From contig CAZRBY010000004.1 in assembly GCA_964598495.1 (NCBI GenBank), positions 1 through 64,000 of the forward strand: a DNA stretch of 64,000 nt. The letters are read 5' to 3'. Below are positions 43,695-52,573 of this stretch, one piece after another (position 1 is the stretch's first letter; every line of letters begins with the position of its first letter). A model generated the notes under the pieces. It was not told where the DNA came from. It saw nothing but the letters and a program-made list of their open reading frames with translations, and did no database searches. The stretch is from Cacconaster sp964598495 (GTDB lineage Bacteria > Bacteroidota > Bacteroidia > Bacteroidales > UBA932). The translations under genes and the position numbers were made by a program.

Positions 43695-44507
43695 TCATGC
43701 TAAGATTTTCGCTATTTCGGCTTTATAATCTTCGTTTGATCTTATCTTGGCATGTCCTTGATTCTCCAATGTGATAAGTCTGTCCCCTTCCTTAAATTCA
43801 GCTTCTAATTTGAGAGAGGAGTCGTAGTTGATAATTTTGTCTTCCGTTCCATGGAAAATAATCACCGGAGCCTTGACCTTTTTCAGATAGTTATTTGTCG
43901 GGATTTTATATTTCAATAGAAAACCTGGAAAGTGGTAGGTGCCACATACCAAATCCTCAAAACTGTAATAAGGCGCCTCTAGAATTAGCAATTTAGGGTT
44001 GTTTTTTGAGGCAAGTTCTGCGGCTAATCCGGTCCCGATAGAGTACCCTATTACTACAATGTCATTTTCATCGTATCTCTTTTTCAGTTCATCATAAGCA
44101 ATTTGAGTGTCGGAATAGAGTTGTTTTTCTTCTTTGATTTTCCCTTCACTTTTACCAAACCCTCTGTAATCAATTATAAAGATGTCGTAGTTAAGGTCGG
44201 TATATGCCGGTGCAATTTTTCCCCAAGAACGTATGGAACCCGCATTTCCGTGTAAGTAGAAAATCAATCCTTTTGTGGTATCTGCTTTGAACAAAATACC
44301 ATTTAGCACAGCTCCGTCATCAGATTGAATAGAGATTTCTTCAAAATTTTGATCGAATTCAAAGGCATAATCAGCCTTAAGTTTTTCAGGGATAAAAAAT
44401 AATTTTTCCTGATTGAAATATAATAATCCCAAAAGGATAATGGGAAAAATCACTATCACAGCGAATACTATCGCTATAATTCGCTTTGTGGTCTTTTTCA
44501 TTCGCAT
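43695..44507 (-). CDS. Alpha/beta hydrolase, membrane-anchored (ABHD13-like)
   Basis: 270 aa. N-terminal membrane anchor (IIAIVFAVIVIFPIILLGLL, residues ~9-28). Oxyanion motif FYLHGNAGSIRSWG; nucleophile Ser in GYSIGTGLAAE (~150-160); acid in FHGTEDKII; base in LENQGHAKI. Serine hydrolase of unknown substrate. The gene looks richer in A/T and Lys codons than its neighbours, which hints at transfer, though I have only judged this by eye. No promoter box found. Confidence 0.88.
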   Translation of the reverse strand: MRMKKTTKRIIAIVFAVIVIFPIILLGLLYFNQEKLFFIPEKLKADYAFEFDQNFEEISIQSDDGAVLNGILFKADTTKGLIFYLHGNAGSIRSWGKIAPAYTDLNYDIFIIDYRGFGKSEGKIKEEKQLYSDTQIAYDELKKRYDENDIVVIGYSIGTGLAAELASKNNPKLLILEAPYYSFEDLVCGTYHFPGFLLKYKIPTNNYLKKVKAPVIIFHGTEDKIINYDSSLKLEAEFKEGDRLITLENQGHAKIRSNEDYKAEIAKILA

Positions 44508-44546
44508 TGTTTTTTCTGCTTTAAACGATCAGGACGATTGCCTTTG

Positions 44547-45821
44547 CTATTTTTTTGATTTTACTTCCGCTCTGTCGAGAATGTTGCCGTAGCGANNNNN
44601 NNNNNTCTTCTTGTTTACATCAAGATGTATGGCTCCGACAGTCATTTCGCCTTCGCTCCAGCGAAAACGGATTTTGTCTATATTCTCTGTAATTGGATTT
44701 GGGGCCGGTACGCCGCGCTCATTGTCCGAGGATGGAGCCTGGATATAGACCGTACCTTTTCTACCGTCGCTTTCTTTGCCCTGATAAATTGCGTTGGTAC
44801 GCACATAGATATGGTTATTGCCTGCCAGAGCGAGGTCTATGCCAAGTTCGTCAAACAGATCACTCCATCTGCCGTATTGCGATGTTTTACCGCTGTCGCC
44901 AAAAAACCACTGGTAATGTTCGCAAACCACACGGTATCTGGCAGGATTGTTTCCGACTACTTCTCTAATCCATTCCTGAGCTGCTTTGAGGCCCTCTTCA
45001 TCCTTCATGCTCTCGTTGTTGAGCATTATGAATAGTGCGTCACCCCAGTAAAACCAGTAACAAACTCCCTCTTCTCCTTCATAACCGTTACGTGGATAGA
45101 AATTGGCCTCTTTGAAATATTGATTGGTGTTTTTGATATAGCCGCGTGACATATTGTCGTGGTTGCCGTTGACGCCGGCCCACATACAATTCTTAAAATA
45201 CCCCTCTTCATACATCTCTTGCCAGAAAGAGTAACTTCCTCCCCAGGCAGTGATGTCTCCAAGGTGTAGTACCCAGTCAAATCCGGGGTCATATTCGCGG
45301 ACTTTGTCCATCATTGCCATTGCATTGTGAAGACGGTCGCGCAGCGGCGGATAGACATGATAATCGGAAATTATGCAGGCACTCCAGCGGTTCCGGCCGG
45401 AGGTCTTGAATCTATAAGTATCACTGGTGTACCGATCGCTTACGATGCGATATTTGTATTCGCTACATGGTCTCAGGTTTTTTAGGGCTGCTTCATATTT
45501 GAGGAAAACGGCATCTTCGTAAAAGTCGGTGCCGTCTGCTTTTTTTGAATAAACTTTGTCAAACACAGTGCAAAGATGACTTGTGCCTTCCATTATCCTG
45601 GAGGCTTTCCATCCCTTATCTCGCACAAGAGTATATTCTATTGTACACTCATTAATGGTGGTATCTGCTCCCCAGCTGATATTCATAGCCTTGGACGTCT
45701 CTTCTGCAGGGCAGGTCACTATGGAAAAGAGGCCTTGAGTCTGTGCAGTAAGAGCTAGGTATGCAACGATAGTGAGTATTGAAGAAACCAGACTCCGCCT
45801 GATGGATATTCTGAAGTTCAT
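44547..45821 (-). CDS. Secreted metallophosphoesterase (purple-acid-phosphatase-like), altered metal motif
   Basis: About 424 aa from the ATG at 45821. Signal peptide RRSLVSSILTIVAYLALTAQ, an Ig/FnIII-like N domain to ~residue 135, then calcineurin-type blocks: ISDYHV (DxH), HLGDITAWG, GVNGNHDN, VCEHYQW, and LAGNNHIYV. In the last block the usual GHxH reads GNNH, losing one metal-ligand His. Ten N's at 44596-44605 near the C-terminus leave the last ~16 residues uncertain. Phosphatase in the periplasm is plausible; activity is in doubt. Confidence 0.83.
   Translation of the reverse strand: MNFRISIRRSLVSSILTIVAYLALTAQTQGLFSIVTCPAEETSKAMNISWGADTTINECTIEYTLVRDKGWKASRIMEGTSHLCTVFDKVYSKKADGTDFYEDAVFLKYEAALKNLRPCSEYKYRIVSDRYTSDTYRFKTSGRNRWSACIISDYHVYPPLRDRLHNAMAMMDKVREYDPGFDWVLHLGDITAWGGSYSFWQEMYEEGYFKNCMWAGVNGNHDNMSRGYIKNTNQYFKEANFYPRNGYEGEEGVCYWFYWGDALFIMLNNESMKDEEGLKAAQEWIREVVGNNPARYRVVCEHYQWFFGDSGKTSQYGRWSDLFDELGIDLALAGNNHIYVRTNAIYQGKESDGRKGTVYIQAPSSDNERGVPAPNPITENIDKIRFRWSEGEMTVGAIHLDVNKKXXXXRYGNILDRAEVKSKK
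44596..44605. other. Assembly gap (10 N)
   Basis: Gap 16 codons before the end of the metallophosphoesterase; the C-terminus RYGNILDRAEVKSKK is read after it. Confidence 0.99.
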
Positions 45822-45847
45822 AATTAAAAGTTTGTCTGTTTGAATTT

Positions 45848-45855
45848 CAAAATTA
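45848..45855 (-). promoter_or_regulatory. Promoter -7 box for the metallophosphoesterase
   Basis: Minus-strand TAATTTTG matches TAnnTTTG, 26 bp upstream of the ATG at 45821. It favours that start over the longer frame from 45860. Confidence 0.4.
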
Positions 45856-45895
45856 AGCAAAATATGTCAGAAAGGTGAGAGTAACTATAATGTTC

Positions 45896-45933
45896 ATGCG
45901 GCTTGCCTCCGTCAGATTGGAAACAAGCCGCAT
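45896..45933. other. Intergenic 10-bp inverted repeat
   Basis: ATGCGGCTTG and CAAGCCGCAT, perfect arms around an 18-nt loop, without a T run on either side. It is followed on the plus strand by TTAACCTAAACTTAAACT and an ATG at 45955 whose frame runs into pcrA antisense. Possibly a leftover 5' leader of a lost gene. Confidence 0.6.
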
Positions 45934-46010
45934 TACTTAACCTAAACTTAAACTATGAAAAACTTCGACATTACAAGATGCAATGTATGTGCCAAACGTT
46001 TAAAAAAATC

Positions 46011-48377
46011 TCAAACTATGCGAAGTTTTGCGAATTTAAGTAAGAGAGTCTTCTCGCCGGAGTCATCAAACTTTACAATTGCTTTGGCATTGGCATCATT
46101 ACCATCAAAGGAAATGATAGTTCCGAAACCGAAAGTGGCATGCTCGACCCGCTGCCCTACTTTGAGATCATATATAGCTGAGGGTTGGAATCCGGCGGAG
46201 GGAGTATGTTTGCTTGCGTCGGTGAAACTCTTGGATAATTCGTATCTGCGTAAGATTGGGGAGGGGTTCTTCATACTTTCGCGTCTACTGCTGACCCTAT
46301 TGGAAGTAGAGGCAAACTCCTCTTTGAGATAGGGTACCCGTGTCTGTTCGCCAACCGGCTTTTCAAGACATCCGCTGTCGATCTCCCGGACAAAGCGGCT
46401 GACCGGATTGCTCTCCTGCTGCCCCCAGCGCATCCTGTTGCGTGCAAAACTGACAGTGGCGCACTTCTGAGCCCGTGTCAGAGCTACATAGAAGAGTCGT
46501 CGTTCTTCTTCTATATCTATCTCACCACCATTCAATCCTGCAGAGGGGAATAGGTTCTCCTCCATACCGGCTATGAATACATAAGGAAACTCCAGTCCCT
46601 TGGAGGAGTGCACCGTCATCAGGGTAATCTTGTTTGCAATCTCGGTTTCATCCATCTCCCGATCCTCGCGATCTATCTCCGACATCAGCGAGATATTTTC
46701 AATATAGTCGCTAAGCGTGATTATTATTTCCTCTTGCAGGGAGTCGCTCTCCATTGCTCTTGTCTCACTCTCTTCGTCCACAAAACTCTTGATGCTGTTG
46801 AAAAGCTCTTCAATGTTCTCAAATCGTGAGATTCCCTCAGGAGAGTTGTCATTTTTGAGTGAAGCGAGATAGCCGGAATCATTACCGATACGCTGAGCGA
46901 TAGCGAAGGCGTCAGTAGTGCTCCAATCCTGATGGATCGGCTCTATCAGGGTGGCGAAGTTCATGAATTTGTTTACTGCTGCCGGTTTGAGTCCCGCTTC
47001 GAGAAGTTTTTCCGGAGAGAGAAATATGGCCTCGTAGAGCGAAGATCCGGCTTCTGCCGCCGCAGCCGATAAGTGGCTGAGAGAAGTGTTCCCAATGCCG
47101 CGCGCAGGCACGTTGATTATTCTGCGGAAAGCTTCGTCGTCTCGTGTGTTAACTATAAGTCTAAAGTATGCCATCATATCCTTAACCTCTGCGCGATCAT
47201 AGAAGGATTGGCCGGAATAGATGCGGTAGGGGAGGTTTCTCTTGCGCAGAGCCTCCTCCAATGCTCTGGATTGGGCATTTGTGCGGTAAAGGATGGCAAA
47301 GTCGCCATACTGCGCTTTTTCCGTAAATATGCGGCCAATAATAGAAGATGCGGTGAGGTAAGCCTCCTCCTGCTCGGTGAAGGCCTGGATAACCCCAATC
47401 TTTTCACCTTCTGCACCATCAGAGAAGCACTCTTTATTGAGTCGGTTGCTGTTATTGCCTATCACGCTGTTAGCCGCCTTAACGATGGTCTTTGTAGAAC
47501 GGTAGTTCTGTTCGAGTTTGTACTCTGCTGCATCAGGGTAGTCTCTTTTGAACTTGAGGATGTTCTCTATCCTGGCTCCGCGGAATCCGTAAATACTCTG
47601 AGAGTCGTCTCCCACTACGCAAATATTTCTGTGGCGTTCCGCGAGTTTTTTGAGTATTATGTATTGCGCGTGATTGGTGTCCTGATACTCGTCCACCAGA
47701 ATGTAGTCGAATTTTGCAGAGATCGCATTCCTCGCATCGGGGAAATTTTTCAGCAGAATGTTGGTGTTGAGGAGAATATCGTCAAAATCCATTGCTCCAG
47801 CAGTTTTGCACTTTTTGACATAGAGCGCGTAAATATCTGCTATGCGTCCTCTTCTGGATGCGGCATCGGATTCCATCAGGGCTGCATCTGCATAATAGCC
47901 GCTGACCGTGATGAGGTTGTTTTTGGCAAGCGAAATTCTGGATTGAATTTGAGTCGGCTTGTAGATTTTATCATCAAGTTGAAGCTCCTTTATGCACTGT
48001 TTGATGGCATTTCTAGAGTCACTTTGGTCATATATGGTAAATTCGCGCGGATAACCGAGTTCATGCGAATACTCTCTGAGAAATCTTATGAATATTGCGT
48101 GAAAGGTTCCCATCCAGAGTCTTACGGCACTTCTTTCGCCCACAATGGATGCGATCCTTTCCTTCATTTCTCCGGCAGCCTTTTTGGTGAATGTCAGAGC
48201 GAGCACACGGGAAGGATTGTGTCCTTGAGCAAGGATATTCGCTATCCTGCATGTAAGTACCCTGGTTTTGCCTGATCCTGCACCTGCGACAATAAGTGAA
48301 GGTCCGTCGATATGGCTTACGGCTTCTTTTTGTGCCGGATTCAACTCTCTAAAAATCTGTTCTGTCTGCCCTTTCAT
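46011..48377 (-). CDS. pcrA: UvrD/PcrA-type DNA helicase
   Basis: 788 aa from the ATG at 48377 (MKGQTEQIFRELNPAQ). Superfamily 1A motifs: Q motif LNPAQKEAV, Walker A AGAGSGKTRVLT (~32-43), LALTFTKKAAGEM (Ia), DEYQDTNHAQY (II), GDDSQSIYGFRGA (III), LEQNYRSTKTI (IV), LMTVHSSKGLEFPYVFIAG (V), VALTRAQKCATV (VI). A Tudor-like C-terminal RNA-polymerase-binding domain (VGQRVEHATFGFGTIISFDG) is present. 3'->5' helicase in repair. An upstream in-frame extension lacks support. Confidence 0.95.
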   Translation of the reverse strand: MKGQTEQIFRELNPAQKEAVSHIDGPSLIVAGAGSGKTRVLTCRIANILAQGHNPSRVLALTFTKKAAGEMKERIASIVGERSAVRLWMGTFHAIFIRFLREYSHELGYPREFTIYDQSDSRNAIKQCIKELQLDDKIYKPTQIQSRISLAKNNLITVSGYYADAALMESDAASRRGRIADIYALYVKKCKTAGAMDFDDILLNTNILLKNFPDARNAISAKFDYILVDEYQDTNHAQYIILKKLAERHRNICVVGDDSQSIYGFRGARIENILKFKRDYPDAAEYKLEQNYRSTKTIVKAANSVIGNNSNRLNKECFSDGAEGEKIGVIQAFTEQEEAYLTASSIIGRIFTEKAQYGDFAILYRTNAQSRALEEALRKRNLPYRIYSGQSFYDRAEVKDMMAYFRLIVNTRDDEAFRRIINVPARGIGNTSLSHLSAAAAEAGSSLYEAIFLSPEKLLEAGLKPAAVNKFMNFATLIEPIHQDWSTTDAFAIAQRIGNDSGYLASLKNDNSPEGISRFENIEELFNSIKSFVDEESETRAMESDSLQEEIIITLSDYIENISLMSEIDREDREMDETEIANKITLMTVHSSKGLEFPYVFIAGMEENLFPSAGLNGGEIDIEEERRLFYVALTRAQKCATVSFARNRMRWGQQESNPVSRFVREIDSGCLEKPVGEQTRVPYLKEEFASTSNRVSSRRESMKNPSPILRRYELSKSFTDASKHTPSAGFQPSAIYDLKVGQRVEHATFGFGTIISFDGNDANAKAIVKFDDSGEKTLLLKFAKLRIV

Positions 48378-48450
48378 AACTAACTGATAACTATGCAAAA
48401 ATAAGCCCGAGAAATTGTATTTCAAAGGATAAAATATCGTTTTTTATGTA

Positions 48451-48458
48451 TAACTTTG
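48451..48458 (+). promoter_or_regulatory. Promoter -7 box for the nqr operon
   Basis: TAACTTTG matches TAnnTTTG, 52 bp before the nqrA ATG. Confidence 0.5.
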
Positions 48459-48510
48459 CGGCCAATCTTGTAAATACTTAAGTGTTAAATCAATAAATAT
48501 AAAATCAATA

Positions 48511-49869
48511 ATGTCAGAACAGATCAGATTGAAGAAGGGTTTGGATTTGCCTGTAAAAGGAGCGGCTCTTCGCAAAATATCCATGACGGTTGTTCCTGAT
48601 GTTGTCGCCCTCAAACCCACGGATTTTCGTAATCTCACCCCGAAAATGCTGGTTAAAGAGGGTGATGTTGTTAAAACAGGTACACCGGTCTTTGCTGACA
48701 AGAAGAATCCGGACATTCTCTTTACCTCTCCGGTAAGCGGTACGATTGACGCAATTATCCGCGGAGAGAAACGCAAACTGCTTGAGGTCAGGATCAAATC
48801 CGACAACTCGGGGGCGGCTGTAAAGTTTAATGTACCGGCGGGTGTTTTTCTTGACAGGGCGAGTGTCATAAAAGCGCTTCTTGAGAGTGGCCTATGGCCC
48901 TGCATCAAACAGAGACCTTACGCTATAATCGCAGACCCCTCTTTGACTCCCAAATCCATATTCATATCGGCAATGGCCACGGCACCACTTGCAGCTGAGC
49001 TTGAATATGTGCTAAAAGAAGAATTTAATGCTATCCAGGCTGGCATTATGGCTCTCGGCAAACTCACCGAAGGCGGCGTTCATCTCTCTATTGATGCGAA
49101 TAAATCTGCACCCACCTTTTTAAACAAGTTTGAAGGTGTTGTATATCACAATTTTAAAGGCCCACACCCTGCAGGCAACGTTGGAGTCCAGATCAATCAT
49201 ATAAGCCCGATTTCCAAGGGAGAGATTGTCTGGACAGTCGATATCTTTTTGGTCGCTGCCATCGGCAAATTATTCCTTAATGGAGTTTATGACATGAGCC
49301 GCACCATTGCAGTTGCAGGCCCCGCAGTTGTAAATCCCTCATATGTGAAGTGCTGTGCCGGCGTTTCGATGGAGCAGATCTCGGATCTTTTCAATTTCGC
49401 CCATGGTGACATTCGCATTATTAGCGGTGATTTGCTTTCAGGCAAAGTTGTGGGCAGAGAAGGTTTCCTAGGATTCTACGACAGTCTTGTAACAGTCCTC
49501 CCCGAAGGTAACTACCATGAGTTGTTCGGCTGGGTAAAACCTTTCCGTTTGAAGAAGTTCAGCTTTTCGCGAACTTACTTCTCCTGGATGTTACCGTACA
49601 AGCAATATAACATGGATACAAATACCAATGGCGGCGAGAGAGCGTTTGTGCTCTCCGATGTCTATGGTAAGGTTCTTCCAATGGATATATACCCTGTCTA
49701 TCTCTTCAAGGCCATCCTTGCAGGTGATATAGAAAAGATGGAAAACCTCGGCATTTATGAGATTATAGAAGAGGATGTGGCTCTTTGCGAGTTTGTTTGC
49801 CCTTCCAAAATAGAGATCCAGTCCATAGTTTCCGAGGGTATCGAACTCATGATTAAAGAGATGTCATAA
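48511..49869 (+). CDS. nqrA: Na+-translocating NADH:quinone reductase subunit A
   Basis: 452 aa. Cytoplasmic peripheral subunit; N-terminal IRLKKGLDLPVKGAA with the barrel-sandwich stretch VKEGDVVKTGTPVFADKKN, SPVSGTIDAIIRGEKRKLLE and a central FNAIQAGIMALGKLTEGGVH. First gene of nqrABCDEF; its stop is 13 bases from nqrB. The complex oxidises NADH, reduces menaquinone and pumps Na+. Confidence 0.96.
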   Translation: MSEQIRLKKGLDLPVKGAALRKISMTVVPDVVALKPTDFRNLTPKMLVKEGDVVKTGTPVFADKKNPDILFTSPVSGTIDAIIRGEKRKLLEVRIKSDNSGAAVKFNVPAGVFLDRASVIKALLESGLWPCIKQRPYAIIADPSLTPKSIFISAMATAPLAAELEYVLKEEFNAIQAGIMALGKLTEGGVHLSIDANKSAPTFLNKFEGVVYHNFKGPHPAGNVGVQINHISPISKGEIVWTVDIFLVAAIGKLFLNGVYDMSRTIAVAGPAVVNPSYVKCCAGVSMEQISDLFNFAHGDIRIISGDLLSGKVVGREGFLGFYDSLVTVLPEGNYHELFGWVKPFRLKKFSFSRTYFSWMLPYKQYNMDTNTNGGERAFVLSDVYGKVLPMDIYPVYLFKAILAGDIEKMENLGIYEIIEEDVALCEFVCPSKIEIQSIVSEGIELMIKEMS

Positions 49870-49882
49870 AAGGAGGTAAAGT

Positions 49883-51025
49883 ATGAGCAAACTCAGAAAA
49901 TTGACAGACAAGATCAAGCCCACCTTCAGCAAGGGGGGTAAACTCTCATTCCTTCACTCGACTTTTGAGGCTTTTGAGAGTTTCCTCTTCGTCCCTGCTA
50001 GTGTTACAAGAAAGGGTGTGCATGTTAGGGACAGTGTAGACCTCAAGCGTGTCATGACAGTGGTAATGATAGCACTGGTCCCCTCTCTTCTTTTCGGTAT
50101 CTACAACATCGGCTACCAGTACAATCTTGCTTCTAATTCAGGTATGGAGTTTTGGGAGATGATTTGGTTCGGATTTCTCAAGATTATCCCTCTCTATCTG
50201 GTTTCCTATATAGTGGGGCTGGGTATCGAATTTGCTTCGGCACAAATTAGGGGTCACGAAGTTAATGAGGGGTACCTTGTTACCGGAATGATTATTCCAC
50301 TTATTGTACCTGTAACAACTCCCTTATGGATGCTTACTCTAGCGGTAGCATTCGCCGTTATCATAGGTAAGGAGATTTTCGGCGGGACAGGTATGAATAT
50401 CTGGAATCCGGCTCTGGTGGCCAGGGTATTTCTATTCTTTGCATATCCCAGCCATATGTCAGGTGATAAGGTATGGGTTGCCGGAGTAGATGGATTTTCC
50501 GGTGCCACTCCGCTTGCTCAGACTTCAGATGGTCTTTCCTCTCTCCACTATTCGGTAAGCGATATGTTTTTCGGTTTCATCCCCGGTTCGGTAGGCGAGA
50601 CCTCCACGTTGGCCATCATTTTGGGTGCCGCATTCCTGATTTACACAGGGATCGGTAGTTGGAAGATTATGCTCTCAACGGTTTTTGGTGGTCTTGTAAT
50701 GGGCTTTATCGCTAATATTGCCGCTCCATCCGCCGATTGTGCTATGGCTATTCCCGCCTGGTATCATCTGATTATGGGAGGTTTTGCATTCGGTGCGGTA
50801 TTTATGGCAACAGACCCCGTCACTTCGGCACAAACAGAGTACGGCAAATGGATCTACGGTTTCCTGATTGGAACATTTACAGTGATCATCAGACTATTTA
50901 ATCCCGGTTATCCTGAAGGAATGATGCTCGCTATCCTATTGATGAATACCTTCGCACCTGTGATTGACCATATCGTAGTCGGCAGGAATATAAAACGCAG
51001 ATTAAAAAGGGCAAAAACAGTATAG
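49883..51025 (+). CDS. nqrB: Na+-translocating NADH:quinone reductase subunit B
   Basis: 380 aa. Ten-helix integral membrane subunit. The conserved FMN-attachment-type region GVDGFSGATPLAQTSDGLS (Thr in SGAT) lies near residues 203-221. GNPALVARVF-like sequence NIWNPALVARVFLFFAYP precedes it. Carries covalent FMN and riboflavin and forms the sodium path with NqrD/E. Strong Shine-Dalgarno AAAAGGAGG 6 nt before its ATG, unusual for this genome. Confidence 0.96.
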   Translation: MSKLRKLTDKIKPTFSKGGKLSFLHSTFEAFESFLFVPASVTRKGVHVRDSVDLKRVMTVVMIALVPSLLFGIYNIGYQYNLASNSGMEFWEMIWFGFLKIIPLYLVSYIVGLGIEFASAQIRGHEVNEGYLVTGMIIPLIVPVTTPLWMLTLAVAFAVIIGKEIFGGTGMNIWNPALVARVFLFFAYPSHMSGDKVWVAGVDGFSGATPLAQTSDGLSSLHYSVSDMFFGFIPGSVGETSTLAIILGAAFLIYTGIGSWKIMLSTVFGGLVMGFIANIAAPSADCAMAIPAWYHLIMGGFAFGAVFMATDPVTSAQTEYGKWIYGFLIGTFTVIIRLFNPGYPEGMMLAILLMNTFAPVIDHIVVGRNIKRRLKRAKTV

Positions 51026-51028
51026 ATC

Positions 51029-51925
51029 ATGAAATTGAATACCAACAGCAATATCTACACGATCTTCTATACCACTCTATTAGTGGTGATAGTGGCAGGT
51101 GTTCTTGCCTTTGCATCGACGGCACTCAAGCCGAAACAGCAAGAAAACATCGCACTTGAGAAAATGCAGTCGCTTTTGCGTACAGCAAGACTTGGTGAGC
51201 ATGCATCTGCGCAGGAGAACAAGAGCGAACATATCAAAGCTCTATATTCTATGCATATGACCAACGATTTTGTGCTCAACCATGAGGGCAAGGTCATAGA
51301 GGGAGAGGCATTCGAAATCGACCTGAAGGCACAGTACAATATAATCAAACAGATTGCTGCAGCCAAGACTCCGGAAGCTGCTCAGGCTCTTCGCGAACAG
51401 CTGCAGCTCCCTGTCTTCGTCTGTACGATCGGTGAGAAGGTTCTCAACATCTTCCCCTGCTACGGAGCCGGTCTTTGGGGTCCTGTCTGGGGTTACATTG
51501 CAGTAGAGGACGACTTTGAAACCATCTACGGAGCAGTATTTGATCACAAGGGTGAAACACCGGGTTTGGGTGCGGAGATTGCTCATCCCTCTTTCTATAA
51601 CCGGTTTGTGGGCAAAAAACTTTCAAAGGAGGGCGTTTTCAAGTCAATCTCAATTGTAAAAGGTGGTGGGCAGGCAGACAATCCGAATGGAGTTGATGCC
51701 ATCTCAGGNNNNNNNNNNCAGGCCATCGCAATGTGGCTTAACGAATATCAGCCCTATTTCAATATCAAGCGTGCTGCAATCGGCTCTGATACGTGCTGCG
51801 GAGATGAATTTTGCGGTGAAGCGCACAATAACGACCAAAACGGTAAAGAGCCATGTAATGGTGAAGGTTGCGGCCGCAAGAACGAGAACCGGAATCCCGA
51901 AGGTCACGAACATCAAACCAAATAA
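51029..51925 (+). CDS. nqrC: Na+-translocating NADH:quinone reductase subunit C with Cys/His-rich tail; gap at flavin site
   Basis: 298 aa with the 10-N gap counted. One N-terminal helix (FYTTLLVVIVAGVLAFAS), periplasmic FMN-binding domain with GAGLWGPVWGYIAVED, GETPGLGAEIAHPSFY and DAIS followed by the gap at 51709-51718. The gap replaces the SGATxTS motif whose Thr carries covalent FMN. After the normal end (MWLNEYQPYFNIK) an extra ~50 residues hold five Cys (256, 257, 262, 276, 281) and His 266, 293, 295. This tail is unusual; metal binding is a guess. Confidence 0.92.
   Translation: MKLNTNSNIYTIFYTTLLVVIVAGVLAFASTALKPKQQENIALEKMQSLLRTARLGEHASAQENKSEHIKALYSMHMTNDFVLNHEGKVIEGEAFEIDLKAQYNIIKQIAAAKTPEAAQALREQLQLPVFVCTIGEKVLNIFPCYGAGLWGPVWGYIAVEDDFETIYGAVFDHKGETPGLGAEIAHPSFYNRFVGKKLSKEGVFKSISIVKGGGQADNPNGVDAISXXXXQAIAMWLNEYQPYFNIKRAAIGSDTCCGDEFCGEAHNNDQNGKEPCNGEGCGRKNENRNPEGHEHQTK
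51709..51718. other. Assembly gap (10 N) at the NqrC flavinylation site
   Basis: Flanks encode DAISG and QAIAMWL; the missing part should encode roughly ATITS. Confidence 0.99.
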
Positions 51926-51933
51926 GAGTTATT

Positions 51934-52554
51934 ATGGATAAGAGTATATTTAAAAATCCTTTTTTTAAGGCTAATCCGATCACCGTACTGGTGCTTGGTA
52001 TCTGTTCTGCTCTTGCGGTTACAGTCCAGTTGAAAGGTGCCTGTGTAATGGCGCTATCAGTGACAGTAGTTACCGGTTTCTCCAGTATGCTGGTATCCTC
52101 AATACGCAATTCCATTCCCAATCGTGTCAGAATTATAGTACAGCTTGTAATTGTGGCGATGTTTGTGATTCTGGTTGATGAATTGCTTAAGGCCTATGCA
52201 TACGATGTGAGCAAACAGCTTTCAGTATATATTGGTCTTATTATTACCAACTGTATCATTATGGGACGTATTGAGGCTTTTGCGCTTGGCAAAAAGCCAT
52301 TCCCTTCACTGGTAGACGGTCTCGCCAATGGTATGGGTTACGGTATGGTTCTCGTCATCATTGCATTTATACGTGAGCTTTTCGGCTCCGGCACCTTGTT
52401 TGGTTTACAAATCATCCCCCAGGGCTGGTATATGGCTAATGGCGGTTTTTATGAAAACAATGGTTTGGTAATCCTACCCCCGATGGCCTTAATCATTGTG
52501 GGCGGCATTATTTGGGTACAGAGAGCTATTCAGAAAGAATTACAGGAAGAATAA
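51934..52554 (+). CDS. nqrD: Na+-translocating NADH:quinone reductase subunit D
   Basis: 206 aa from the ATG at 51934 (MDKSIFKNPFFKANPITVLV). Six-helix RnfE/NqrD fold with VLGICSALAVTVQLKGACVM, the cofactor/Na+-path motif LIITNCIIMGRIEAFA (Cys in TNCIIMGR) and GLANGMGYGMVLV. Its first 8 bases follow nqrC. Forms with NqrE the membrane core of the sodium pump. Confidence 0.96.
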   Translation: MDKSIFKNPFFKANPITVLVLGICSALAVTVQLKGACVMALSVTVVTGFSSMLVSSIRNSIPNRVRIIVQLVIVAMFVILVDELLKAYAYDVSKQLSVYIGLIITNCIIMGRIEAFALGKKPFPSLVDGLANGMGYGMVLVIIAFIRELFGSGTLFGLQIIPQGWYMANGGFYENNGLVILPPMALIIVGGIIWVQRAIQKELQEE

Positions 52555-52573
52555 ATAATAGAGGAGGAATATT

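Noticed and set aside
45955..46332. 125-aa plus-strand gene with a plausible leader
   Set aside because: After 56 bp it is antisense to the conserved pcrA C-terminus and encodes no known domain; kept only as a possible scar.
47073..48275. A 400-codon open frame on the plus strand
   Set aside because: It lies wholly antisense to pcrA, whose helicase motifs are all present; the product has no recognisable domain and is a codon-structure shadow.
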